Of a stretch of DNA of 64,000 nucleotides, positions 25,414 through 33,608 are shown piece by piece (position 1 is the first letter of the stretch; each line of letters begins with the position of its first letter). The stretch comes from Streptomyces sp. MspMP-M5 (GTDB lineage Bacteria; Actinomycetota; Actinomycetes; Streptomycetales; Streptomycetaceae): the NCBI RefSeq assembly GCF_000373585.1, contig NZ_KB891897.1:1-64000 (forward strand). The letters run 5' to 3'. A model generated the notes under the pieces. That model was given only the letters and a program-made list of their open reading frames with translations. It did not search any database and had not been told where the DNA came from. Position numbers and translations under genes: made by a program.

Positions 25414-26181
25414 ATGGTGGAGATCAAGACCGACGCGGCGCTGGACGCGATGCGGGTGGCGGGCCGGGTGGTCGCGGACGCGCTGGCCGCGGTCCGCGCC
25501 GCGGCCGCACCCGGCGTGCGGCTGACCGAGCTGGACGAGGCCGCGCGCACGGTACTGCACGAGGCCGGCGCCACCTCGCCGTTCCTCGGCTACCGCCCGT
25601 CCTTCGCCCCCACCCCCTTCCCCGCGGTGATCTGCGCCTCCGTCAACGACGCGATCGTGCACGGCATCCCGGACGGCTACCGGCTGCGCGACGGCGACCT
25701 GGTGAGCATCGACTGCGGCGCGGTCGTCGACGGCTGGGCCGGGGACGCGGCCACCAGCTTCACCGTCGGCAGCGAGCCCCCCGAGGACCGCCGGCTGAAG
25801 GAGACCACCCTGCGGGCCCTGGAGGCGGGCATCGCGGCCGCCGTCGTCGGCGCCCGGATCGGCGACATCGCGCACGCCATCGGCAGCGTCGGCCGCGCGG
25901 CCGGCTACGGCATCCCCGAGGACTTCGGCGGCCACGGCATCGGCCGGGCGATGCACGAGGACCCGCCGGTCCCCAACGAGGGCCGGCCGGGCCGCGGTTT
26001 CGTACTCCGCCACGGCCTGGTCATCGCCATCGAGCCGATGTTCCTGGCCGGCGGCGGCGACCACTACACCGCGGACGCCGACGGCTGGACCCTGCGCACC
26101 ACCGACGGCAGCCGCGCCGCACACTTCGAACACACCGTCGCGGTGACGGACGACGGACCGCGGGTGCTCACCCTGCCGTAG
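25414..26181 (+). CDS. map: Type I methionine aminopeptidase
   Basis: Removes the initiator Met from new proteins. 255 residues from the ATG at 25414 (GGGGAGG upstream). All five metal ligands appear in place: SIDCGAVVDGWAGD (two Asp), GGHGIGRAMHE (His), AIEPMF (Glu) and FEHTVAVT (Glu). There is no N-terminal zinc-finger or SH3-binding extension, so it is the short bacterial type. Streptomyces carry several map paralogues; this one is away from the ribosomal-protein operon and next to an XRE regulator with a repeated operator, so it is probably a regulated accessory copy. Confidence 0.9.
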   Translation: MVEIKTDAALDAMRVAGRVVADALAAVRAAAAPGVRLTELDEAARTVLHEAGATSPFLGYRPSFAPTPFPAVICASVNDAIVHGIPDGYRLRDGDLVSIDCGAVVDGWAGDAATSFTVGSEPPEDRRLKETTLRALEAGIAAAVVGARIGDIAHAIGSVGRAAGYGIPEDFGGHGIGRAMHEDPPVPNEGRPGRGFVLRHGLVIAIEPMFLAGGGDHYTADADGWTLRTTDGSRAAHFEHTVAVTDDGPRVLTLP

Positions 26182-26214
26182 CGGGGCACGGCGGGGGCGG
26201 GACGCAACGGGGGC

Positions 26215-26262
26215 GAGGCACGACGGGGCGAGGGCACGACGGGCGAGGGCACGCGGGGCGGG
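26215..26262. repeat. Short G-rich tandem repeat
   Basis: About three copies of a 15-16 base unit, AGGCACGACGGGGCG, AGGGCACGACGGGCG and AGGGCACGCGGGGCG, in the gap between map and the next gene. Low-complexity; no function seen. Confidence 0.6.
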
Positions 26263-26329
26263 CGCACGCGGGGGCCGGCCGCGGGCCCCGCCCGCCCCCG
26301 CACGCCGCCGCGCGTGACACCATCAAGAC

Positions 26330-26827
26330 GTGATCGACCTCGGCTACTCCCTGTCCCGCCGTTTCCCGGATCCGCCACAGACGGACTACCGGACCGCGGA
26401 CGTGCACGCCCTGCGCCACGACCTCTTCTGCGGCGACGTCTACATCGCGGACACCGAGACCGACCACGAGCTGTCCACAGCCTGGGGATGGGTGCCGGTG
26501 CTCGACTTCGCCTGGGCGCTGTGCGACATCGTCGAGCAGCTCGACACCGACCCCCGCGGCAGCCGCTCCGCCCGTCCGATCCACGCCGAGCTGGACTTCA
26601 CCGAGTCCACCGACCGGATGCTCTTCGAGCGGCGCTTCGGCTGGGTCGACATCGCCGCCGACTGGATGCCGGCCGAGGAAGCCCCCCTCACCTTCAATCA
26701 CGCCGCGCTGCGCCGTGAGGCCCGCGACTTCCTGCACGACCTGGTCGCCGACCTCGCCGATATGCACGAGGGCCTCGCCGACAACCCCACCATCTGGTCA
26801 CTCCAGGCCCGCTTCCCCCGCGTCTGA
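26330..26827 (+). CDS. Conserved actinobacterial protein of unknown function
   Basis: 165 residues from a GTG. Soluble, acidic, no signal or membrane segment. Recognisable stretches are FCGDVYIADTETDHELSTAWGWVPVLDFAWAL and FTESTDRMLFERRFGWVDI, with many Trp, Phe and Asp residues. I do not recognise a domain with a known role. Codon use is typical of the genome, which supports a real gene. It converges on the pentapeptide-repeat gene, 96 bases away across a pyrimidine-rich (CTCCC) gap. Confidence 0.7.
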   Translation: MIDLGYSLSRRFPDPPQTDYRTADVHALRHDLFCGDVYIADTETDHELSTAWGWVPVLDFAWALCDIVEQLDTDPRGSRSARPIHAELDFTESTDRMLFERRFGWVDIAADWMPAEEAPLTFNHAALRREARDFLHDLVADLADMHEGLADNPTIWSLQARFPRV

Positions 26828-26923
26828 GCCACCTCCGTCGCCTCCCCTTCTCCCCGTTCTCCGCTCCCGCTCCCGGTTCCTCTCCCTCCCCGTCCCCTCC
26901 CCTCCCTTTCTCCTGCCGCCGTC

Positions 26924-27592
26924 TCACTCCACCCGCACGCCCACCTGGGCCGCGAACGCCGGTGCCAGGTCCATGAGTTGGGCCATGCTGATCACGGCGC
27001 CGCCCAGGGAGTCGATGCCCCGGGCGATCTGCAGCGCGGCGACCCCGCGCAGATCGACGTCCTTCATCCGCACCGCCGAGAAGTCCACCCGGGCCAGGGT
27101 GCAGTCCTCGAACGACACCCGCTCCAGCTGCGCGCCCGCGAAATCCGCCTCGACCAGCACGCATCCCTCGAAGGCGACGTCCCGCAGCCTGGCCTTGCGC
27201 AGATTGGCGAAGTCGATCTTCCCGCCGCGCACCACCACCCGCTCCAGCACCGCGCCGTGGAGCTGTATCCCGCCGAGCCGGGCGTCGGCCACCTCCACAT
27301 CCCGCAAGGACGCCTGCGAGAGGTCCGTCCCCACCCCGCGCACCCCGCTCAGCACGCTGTCGATGATCCGCGCCCGGCTCAGCACCGTCTCGTCCAGCGC
27401 GCACCGCCGCAGCGCGCAGTCCATGAACTGGGCGCCGCGCGCCGACTGCCCGGCCCAGTCCGCGTCGGTGAACTCCAGCCCGTCGTAGTCCCCTTCGGGC
27501 ATCAGCTCCCCGCCGTCGTACGCCCGCAGCTCCGGCAGCCGCACCTCGGGCCGCCGCACCGCCCGCACCGTCTCCTGCCCGCGCCCTGCCAC
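26924..27592 (-). CDS. Pentapeptide-repeat protein
   Basis: 222 residues, GTG with GGGAGG upstream. From about 45 to 185 it is made of A(D/N)LXX-like repeats (ARGAQFMDCALRRCALDETVL, TDLSQASLRDVEVADARL, IDFANLRKARLRDVAFEGC, ADFAGAQLERVSFEDCTL, VDFSAVRMKDVDLRG), which fold into a right-handed quadrilateral beta helix. The C-terminal 35 residues are non-repetitive (GIDSLGGAVISMAQLMDLA), as in many actinobacterial relatives. Some family members mimic DNA and block gyrase inhibitors; nothing here ties it to that role. Confidence 0.9.
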   Translation of the reverse strand: MAGRGQETVRAVRRPEVRLPELRAYDGGELMPEGDYDGLEFTDADWAGQSARGAQFMDCALRRCALDETVLSRARIIDSVLSGVRGVGTDLSQASLRDVEVADARLGGIQLHGAVLERVVVRGGKIDFANLRKARLRDVAFEGCVLVEADFAGAQLERVSFEDCTLARVDFSAVRMKDVDLRGVAALQIARGIDSLGGAVISMAQLMDLAPAFAAQVGVRVE

Positions 27593-27878
27593 GCGCTCAC
27601 CGCCTCCCGTCCGTGCCGGACCCCGGGCCCGGTCTGCTCCCTACCGCCGCGGGCCGGCTCGGCCCCGCACTCCGCGGCCCTCCCCACGCCCACCACCCAT
27701 CTTGAAGCACCCCACTGACAACCGCCCCTGACACCCCACCTGACCTGCGAAAACCCTCCCTCCCGCGGCGCCATGTCACATCCCGGGCACCCCCGTCCGT
27801 CCCCTCCACGAGCGCCCGCCGCCACGACGGGCGCGACCCGCACCACCGAACGCGACCCGGACCTCCGAAGGAGCCGCC

Positions 27879-29102
27879 ATGACCCGCCGCCCGCTCACCG
27901 TCGTCGGAGGCGGTTTCGCCGGCCTGACCGCGGCCATCTCCGCCGCCGAGGCCGGCACCGCCGTCACCCTCTACGAGGCGCACCGCACGCTCGGCGGCCG
28001 CGCCCGTACCGCCGAGGGCCCCTACCTCACCAACGAAGGCCCGCACGCCCTCTACAACCGCGGCCCGCACTGGCCCTGGCTCCGACAGCGCGGCCTGCTC
28101 AAGCCGCTCGCCCCGCTGCCCCTCCGGGACGCCGCCCGGCTGCGCTTCTTCCACCGCGGCGCCCTGCACCGGCTGCCCCCGCTCGGCATCCTGAAGCTGC
28201 GCGCCCACCGCGACGCCCCTGTCGACCAGGACTTCCTCACCTGGGCACGCACCCGCGCCGGCGAGACCACCGTCCGCGCCGCGGCCCACTACGTCGGCGT
28301 CGCCACCTTCCACCACGACCCCGGCAGCCTCTCCGCCGCCTTCGTCCAGGAACGGCTGCGCCGCACCACCGCCCTGCCGCCGGAGGCCCACTATGTCGCC
28401 GGCGGCTGGGGCAGGCTCATCGAGCGGATGGCGCGCCACGCCCGCGACCTGGGCGTACGCATCGAGACCGGGGCCCGCGTCGACGCCCTCCCGGAGGACC
28501 GCCCGGTCATCGTCGCCACCCATCTCGACTCCGCCCGGGCCCTCCTCGGCGACGACCGGCTCCACTGGACCGGCGCCCGCGCGGTCCTGCTCGACCTCGC
28601 CGTCCGGCCCCGGCGCGGCGAGGTGTTCGCGCTCTCCGGGCTGGACTTCCCCGGCTGGATCGAGCGGTTCACCGGCCCCGACCCGGGCCTCGCCCCAGGT
28701 GGCGAACAGCTCCTCCAGGGGCAGGCCGGCATCGGCCCGGACGAGACCCGCGACGACGGCGTTGCCCGCGCCGAACGCCTGCTGGACGCCGGTTTCCCCG
28801 ACTGGCGCGAGCGCACCACCTGGCGCCGCACCTCGCTGTCCAACTGCCGCTCGGGAGCGGTGGACCTGCCGGGCACGTGCTGGCGCGATCGCCCGGCGAT
28901 CGACCGCGGCGACGGCGTCTATCTGGCCGGCGACCAGGTCGCGGCCCCCGGTGTGCTGTGCGAGGTGTCCTTCACCAGTGCCCTGGAAGCGGTCTCCCTC
29001 GCCCTGGGCACCGGCCGCAACGGCACGGGCCCGCGCCGCACGGCGCCCGCCGAGACCACCGGGACCGCCCGCACCACCGGGACTGTCCACCGCGTCCGCT
29101 GA
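27879..29102 (+). CDS. FAD-dependent oxidoreductase (amine oxidase/phytoene desaturase type)
   Basis: 407 residues, ATG with AAGGAG upstream. The N-terminus has the dinucleotide-binding TVVGGGFAGLTAAISAAEAG followed by an acidic residue and RTLGGRART, the GG-motif of the amine oxidase/desaturase superfamily. Near the C-terminus, GVYLAGDQVAAPGVLCEVSFTSALEA is the second FAD contact. The substrate is not apparent; carotenoid genes are absent, so phytoene desaturation is unlikely. It lies just upstream of the SoxR-boxed quinone oxidoreductase, but that gene has its own promoter, so a common role is only a suggestion. Confidence 0.82.
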   Translation: MTRRPLTVVGGGFAGLTAAISAAEAGTAVTLYEAHRTLGGRARTAEGPYLTNEGPHALYNRGPHWPWLRQRGLLKPLAPLPLRDAARLRFFHRGALHRLPPLGILKLRAHRDAPVDQDFLTWARTRAGETTVRAAAHYVGVATFHHDPGSLSAAFVQERLRRTTALPPEAHYVAGGWGRLIERMARHARDLGVRIETGARVDALPEDRPVIVATHLDSARALLGDDRLHWTGARAVLLDLAVRPRRGEVFALSGLDFPGWIERFTGPDPGLAPGGEQLLQGQAGIGPDETRDDGVARAERLLDAGFPDWRERTTWRRTSLSNCRSGAVDLPGTCWRDRPAIDRGDGVYLAGDQVAAPGVLCEVSFTSALEAVSLALGTGRNGTGPRRTAPAETTGTARTTGTVHRVR

Positions 29103-29137
29103 CCCGGCCATGCGCCCGCACCGCCTCCACCACGGAG

Positions 29138-29168
29138 TTGACCTCAACCCAACTTGAGGTACGAGAGT
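29138..29168 (+). promoter_or_regulatory. SoxR box and promoter of the quinone oxidoreductase gene
   Basis: ACCTCAACCCAACTTGAGGT (29141-29160) is a near-perfect SoxR operator: 7-base arms ACCTCAA and TTGAGGT. It lies between -35 TTGACC (29138-29143) and a candidate -10 GAGAGT (29163-29168), giving the 19-base spacer typical of SoxR/MerR-activated promoters. SCO4266, a quinone oxidoreductase, is a known SoxR target in S. coelicolor, and this gene looks like its counterpart. Confidence 0.9.
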
Positions 29169-29191
29169 GGCGGCAGTTGACCACCCCCAAC

Positions 29192-29228
29192 GGCGGGGCG
29201 GTCGCCCTCCCTTGGCGACCGCCCCGCC
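29192..29228 (+). other. Strong hairpin in the 5' leader of the SoxR-controlled gene
   Basis: A perfect 15-bp stem, GGCGGGGCGGTCGCC (29192-29206) with its complement (29214-29228), 7-base loop CTCCCTT. It starts about 24 bases after the SoxR-type -10 box and ends 28 bases before the ATG, ahead of the ribosome site AGAGGAGA. It may be a terminator for the upstream FAD oxidoreductase gene, or a structured leader. Confidence 0.75.
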
Positions 29229-29256
29229 CGCCCCCTTTAGAGGAGACGACTCCGCC

Positions 29257-30255
29257 ATGCGCGCAATACGGCTGCACACCTTCGGTCCCGCGGAAAACCT
29301 CGTCTGCGAAACCCTCGACGACCCCACACCGGGGCCGGGCGAGGTCCGTATCGCCGTGGCCGCGGCGGGCGTCCACCTCCTGGACACCGCCCTCCGCGAG
29401 GGGGTGGAGGGCGGCCCCGCACCGCTGCCCGAACTGCCCACCGTGCCGGGCCGCGAGGTCGCCGGCACCGTCGACGCCATCGGCAAGGGCACCGACCCCG
29501 CCTGGCTGGGCCGCCCCGTCGTCGCCCACCTCGGCATGGTCCCGGGCGGCTACGCCGAACGGGCCGTCACCACGACCGACCGGCTGCACGCCATCCCCGA
29601 CGGGCTGGACGCGGCCCAGGCCGTCGCCATGATCGGCACCGGTCGCACCACCCTGGGCATCCTGCTCTTCGCCGCCCTCACCCCCGACGACATCGCGATC
29701 GTGCCAGCGGCCGCCGGCGGCATCGGCTCACTCCTCGTCCAGCACGCCAAGAACACCGGCGCCACGGTCATCGGCCTGGCCGGCGGCCCCGCCAAGGTGG
29801 CCCACGTCCACGGCCTGGGCGCCGACCTCGCGCTCGACTACACCGACGACAACTGGCCTGCCCGCGCCCGCCGTTTCCTCGACGAGCACGGCGCCCCCGG
29901 CGCCACCATCGTCTTCGACTCGGTGGGCGGCACCCCGGGCCGGGCCGCCGTGGACCTCCTCGCCCGCGGCGGCCGCCACCTGGTCTTCGGCTGGTCCTCC
30001 GGCGGCCCGCTGAAGTTCACCGCCGCCGAACTCGCCGAACGCGGCATCACCTCCGAATCCGTCCTCGGCGCCCCGATGCTGGCCCGGGTCGGCGGCATCA
30101 ACCCCCTCCGCACCCTGGAGACCGCCGCCCTCACCGAAGCCGCCGCCGGCCGCCTCGTCCCCACCGTCCAACGCTTCCCCCTCGCCGAGGCCGCGGCCGC
30201 CCACCGCGCCCTGGAGTCCCGCGGCACGATGGGAAAGGTGGTGCTGGTGCCGTAG
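29257..30255 (+). CDS. NADPH:quinone oxidoreductase (zinc-less MDR family), SoxR regulon
   Basis: 332 residues, ATG with AGAGGAGA upstream. Medium-chain dehydrogenase/reductase of the quinone oxidoreductase branch: MRAIRLHTFGPAENL, PTVPGREVAGTVDAIG, the nucleotide-binding VPAAAGGIGSLLVQHAKNTGATVIG, and the C-terminal GRLVPTVQRFPLAEAAAAHRALE. The zinc-binding Cys and His residues of alcohol dehydrogenases are missing, as expected. It would reduce quinones with NADPH. The SoxR box upstream indicates induction by redox-active compounds such as endogenous pigments. It converges on the M24 peptidase gene. Confidence 0.9.
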   Translation: MRAIRLHTFGPAENLVCETLDDPTPGPGEVRIAVAAAGVHLLDTALREGVEGGPAPLPELPTVPGREVAGTVDAIGKGTDPAWLGRPVVAHLGMVPGGYAERAVTTTDRLHAIPDGLDAAQAVAMIGTGRTTLGILLFAALTPDDIAIVPAAAGGIGSLLVQHAKNTGATVIGLAGGPAKVAHVHGLGADLALDYTDDNWPARARRFLDEHGAPGATIVFDSVGGTPGRAAVDLLARGGRHLVFGWSSGGPLKFTAAELAERGITSESVLGAPMLARVGGINPLRTLETAALTEAAAGRLVPTVQRFPLAEAAAAHRALESRGTMGKVVLVP

Positions 30256-30300
30256 ACGGGGCCGGACGGGCAGAGTTGGCGGCTCGGGCGGCGCGCCCGT

Positions 30301-31416
30301 CTACGCCACCACCGCCAACTCCCGCCCCGTCACATTCAGCCGCCGCCCACCGTTCTCCGTACACACGACGATGTCCTCGATCCGCACCCCGAACCGCCCC
30401 GGCAGATAGATCCCCGGCTCGATCGAGAAGCACATCCCCGGTACCAGCGGCAGATGTTCGCCCTCCACCATGTAGGGCGGCTCGTGCGTGGTGACCCCGA
30501 TGCCGTGCCCGGTCCGGTGGATGAAGTACTCGCCGTAGCCCGCCGCCTTGATCACCTGCCGCGCCACCCGGTCGATCTCCTGGCACGCGACACCGGGCCG
30601 CACCGCCTCGAACGCCGCCTGCTGGGCCTCCCGCACGATCTCGTGCACCGTCCGCTCCTCGGCACCCGGCTGCCCGACGTGCACGGTCCGCGTGGTGTCG
30701 GACCCGTACCCGTCCTTCAGCCCGCCGAAGTCGAGTACGACCATGTCGCCGTCCTCGATGACCCGCTCCCCTGCCTCATGGTGCGGGTTGGCACCATTGG
30801 GCCCCGACCCGACGACCGTGAAGTCCACCTGGCTGTGCCCGTGCTCGGTCAGCAGCCGCGCCAGGTCCGCCGCCACGTCGCACTCCCGCCGCCCGGCGAA
30901 CCGCACCCCCAGGATGTCCTGGTACGTCGCGTCGGCGGCCGCCCCCGCCGCCGCCAGCCGTTCCACCTCGTACGCGTCCTTGACCGCGCGCAGCATGGGC
31001 AGCGCCTCCGTCAGCGCCGCGTACCCGGCCCCGGGCAGCGCCCGCTGCAACCCGAGCAGATGCAGCGCCCACGTCCCGTCCGACACCCCGTAACGCCCCT
31101 GCGGCGCCAGCCACTTGCCCAGCTCGGCGCAGGGATCCGAGCCATCGGTCCAGCCCGTCACCTCCAGCGCTCCGGCCCCGGCGGCCCGCTCCGCGTCCGG
31201 CCGCTCCAGTACGGGCACCAGCAGCCGGCCCGCCCGGCCCGGCTCGATCACCAGCGCCGTCAGCCGCTCGGTGACGGCCGTCGGCCGGTACCCGCACAGC
31301 CACACCAGATCCGGCCCCGGCGTGACGATCAATCCCGCCAGCCCGGCCGCCGCGGCGGCGTGCCCGGCCCGCGCCATCCGCTCCCCGTACGCCTCGCACG
31401 TCATCGAAGTCACCAT
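30301..31416 (-). CDS. M24-family aminopeptidase P (Xaa-Pro peptidase)
   Basis: 371 residues. An N-terminal creatinase-like domain (1-140) followed by the pita-bread catalytic domain. The metal ligands are in place: VVLDFGG and GSDTTRTV (two Asp), GHGIGVTTHE (His), FSIEPGIYL (Glu) and VRIEDIVV (Glu). Cytosolic Xaa-Pro aminopeptidase is the likely activity; PepQ-type prolidase is the alternative. ATG at 31416 follows TAGATT (31428-31423) by 6 bases without a ribosome site, so it is probably leaderless. It converges on the quinone oxidoreductase gene. Confidence 0.92.
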   Translation of the reverse strand: MVTSMTCEAYGERMARAGHAAAAAGLAGLIVTPGPDLVWLCGYRPTAVTERLTALVIEPGRAGRLLVPVLERPDAERAAGAGALEVTGWTDGSDPCAELGKWLAPQGRYGVSDGTWALHLLGLQRALPGAGYAALTEALPMLRAVKDAYEVERLAAAGAAADATYQDILGVRFAGRRECDVAADLARLLTEHGHSQVDFTVVGSGPNGANPHHEAGERVIEDGDMVVLDFGGLKDGYGSDTTRTVHVGQPGAEERTVHEIVREAQQAAFEAVRPGVACQEIDRVARQVIKAAGYGEYFIHRTGHGIGVTTHEPPYMVEGEHLPLVPGMCFSIEPGIYLPGRFGVRIEDIVVCTENGGRRLNVTGRELAVVA

Positions 31417-31702
31417 GCCGCGAATCTACGCCGCCCCGCCCTCCGGACCCCGGTCCCCGCACCCGCCGACCGGCTTGGCGCCGCGCGGCACCATCCGACG
31501 CCACGCGGCACCACATGGCGCCACATGGCATCACCCGGAGCCATTTCACGCCCCAAAGGTCACACCAGCGCCCGTGACGCCGCCATTCCCACGGCCACCC
31601 GCACCACGTTTCCGCAGCTCAGGGAAGGTTTCACGCGAGCCCGTCCCCACAAGGCGCCACCGACACTTGCACATGGCGCCACGATGATGCCATCATGACG
31701 TC

Positions 31703-32221
31703 ATGGACCTCACGCCGTATGTCGACACCCTCCGCCGTGAACTTGCGGTGGCCGCCGAGGCCGGCGGGGACAATGCCCGCGAGTTGGCCGAGCGGCTGAC
31801 CGCTCCGCTGGAGTCGGCGACCCGTTTGACCATGCTCAACGTGCTCTCCGCCGCGATGGACGAGATCACCCGTGAACTCGCCCCCGGCTCGGTCGATGTG
31901 CGGCTGCGCGGACTGGACCCCGACTTCGTGGTCACGCCCCCACCCACCGACAGCCGCCCCGCGGAAGCGGCCATGGCACCGGCCGAGCCGCTCGCGGCGC
32001 CGGTGCCCGCCGAGGGTGACGAAGGGGGCACCGCGCGGGTCAATCTGCGGCTGCCGGCCCACCTGAAGGCGCGCGCCGAGGAGGCCGCCGGCCGCGAGGG
32101 CCTCTCGGTCAACGCCTGGCTGGTACGGGCGGTTTCGGCCGCGGTCGGCGCCGGCACCCAACCCCGCACCACCGAACGCACCCGCACCATGGGGCAGAGC
32201 TTCACCGGCTGGGTCCGCTGA
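31703..32221 (+). CDS. HicB-like ribbon-helix-helix protein
   Basis: 172 residues. The C-terminal part, ARVNLRLPAHLKARAEEAAGREGLSVNAWLVRAVSAA (in pieces about 112-148), is an Arc/CopG-type ribbon-helix-helix that binds DNA as a dimer. The N-terminal 90 residues, DLTPYVDTLRRELAVAAEAG and ERLTAPLESATRLTMLNVLS, look like a helical dimer or partner domain, joined by a Pro/Ala linker. The family label is HicB-like, but there is no HicA toxin next to it. The ATG sits in the palindrome CATGACGTCATG (31694-31705), a possible self-binding site. The DUF4097 gene and ABC transporter follow, so it may regulate them. Confidence 0.82.
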   Translation: MDLTPYVDTLRRELAVAAEAGGDNARELAERLTAPLESATRLTMLNVLSAAMDEITRELAPGSVDVRLRGLDPDFVVTPPPTDSRPAEAAMAPAEPLAAPVPAEGDEGGTARVNLRLPAHLKARAEEAAGREGLSVNAWLVRAVSAAVGAGTQPRTTERTRTMGQSFTGWVR

Positions 32222-32332
32222 CCCCACCCACGCCCGCACGTCACGCCCGTACCCGCACGCCGTACGCCCCACCCACACACCTCACGTCCCTCCCACAGGG
32301 ACGCTCCAAGGACTCATGAGGACGGTACAGCC

Positions 32333-33181
32333 ATGCCTTCTTTCGACACTCCCGAGCCGATTGCGGTTACCGCCCACGTCGCGGCCGGCTCCCTGCGCCT
32401 GACCGCCGGCGACCGCACCGAGACCGTCGTCCAGGCCCGGCCCCGCGACCCGAAGAAGGACGTGGACGTCCGGGCCGCCGAACAGACCGAGGTCACCTGC
32501 ATCGGCGGCGTCCTGACCATCCGCACACCCAAGCCCCGCTACCTCGTGGGCCGCACCGGCACCGTCGACGTCACCGTCGAACTGCCCGCCGGCTCCCGCC
32601 TCGACATGACCGGCGACTGGGCCCAACTCCTGGGCGAGGGCCGCCTCGACGAGGTCCGCGTCAACAAGATCTCCTCCGGCGACGTCCGCCTGGACGAAAC
32701 CGGGCCGCTGCATCTGAAGGTGACCCACGGCTCGATCACCGTCGACCACATCCACGGCCCGGCCGAGATCGCCGCCAGCTCCGGCAGCCTGCGCATCGGC
32801 ACCGTCGACGGCGCCGCCACCCTGAAGAACTCCCACGGCTCCACCATCCTCGGCACCGCCCTGGGCGAGGTCCGCATCAACGCCGCCAACGGCGATGTCG
32901 ACATCCAGCGCGCCGAGAGCTCCGTGACCGCCACCGCCGCCCACGGCACCCTGCGCGTGGCCGAAGTCGTCCGCGGCACCACCCAGTTGGAGAACGCCTA
33001 CGGCGCCATCGAGATCGGCATCCGCCAAGGCACCGCCGCCTGGCTCGACGTCAGCTCCGAATGGGGCCAGGTCCGCAACGCGCTCGACACCTCCGACACC
33101 CCCCACGAAACCGAAGACACCGTCGAGGTCCGCGCCCGCAGCCGCTACGGCAACATCGACATCCGCCACGCCCGCCCGTAA
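32333..33181 (+). CDS. DUF4097 beta-strand-repeat protein
   Basis: 282 residues, ATG preceded by AGGACGG. Made of repeated beta-strand units, such as GDVRLDETGPLHLKVTHGSI, GPAEIAASSGSLRIGTVDG and GEVRINAANGDVDIQRAES, forming a DUF4097/adhesin-like beta-helix. No signal peptide or membrane segment, so it appears cytosolic, unlike many relatives that are anchored. The family is often found with membrane-stress and transporter genes; the role is unknown. It is the second gene of the run RHH protein, DUF4097, ABC ATPase, ABC permease. Confidence 0.85.
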   Translation: MPSFDTPEPIAVTAHVAAGSLRLTAGDRTETVVQARPRDPKKDVDVRAAEQTEVTCIGGVLTIRTPKPRYLVGRTGTVDVTVELPAGSRLDMTGDWAQLLGEGRLDEVRVNKISSGDVRLDETGPLHLKVTHGSITVDHIHGPAEIAASSGSLRIGTVDGAATLKNSHGSTILGTALGEVRINAANGDVDIQRAESSVTATAAHGTLRVAEVVRGTTQLENAYGAIEIGIRQGTAAWLDVSSEWGQVRNALDTSDTPHETEDTVEVRARSRYGNIDIRHARP

Positions 33182-33608
33182 CCACCAGCCCCAGCTACAG
33201 CCTCAGTAACACCCCACCACTCATGGCCACTTCGGCCACTTCAACCGCTCCAGCCTCCGAACGGGCGGGCGCCACCCGCGCCCCTGTCATGCCCACGCCG
33301 AGCCGTCTGCCCTGCGGTCCAGAGCCACCGGCCCAGAGCCACCGGTACACGGGCACCGGCCCATAGCCACCGGTACACGGCCACCGGCCAGAGCCGCCGG
33401 CCCACGCCCCCCCCGGCCCGTAACCACCGGTCCAGAGCCACCCGCGACGGCCTCCCCTCATCACCGCTGGAGCACCAGCCGTCGGCCGGGCTAGCCGTCG
33501 GCCGGGCCCATCGGGCCCCGCCCCGCCGCCCCTCCTCGGCCCCGTCACACCAACGGGCTGCCCACCCTGCCCAAGCCTCACCTCCCGCACCGGAAAGGCC
33601 CGCCCACC
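33182..33608. repeat. Spacer with a degenerate CCAGAGCCACCGG repeat
   Basis: 427 bases between the DUF4097 and ABC genes. From about 33317 to 33451 it is filled with imperfect copies of CCAGAGCCACCGG and TAGCCACCGGTACACGG, 12-25 bases apart. The minus-strand frame across it encodes repeated TGGYGP/YRWLW units but has no ribosome site or homology I recognise. No promoter was recognised. Confidence 0.6.

Noticed and set aside
31703..32221. HicAB toxin-antitoxin system
   Set aside because: There is a HicB-like RHH protein but no HicA-sized (about 60-residue dsRBD) gene on either side.
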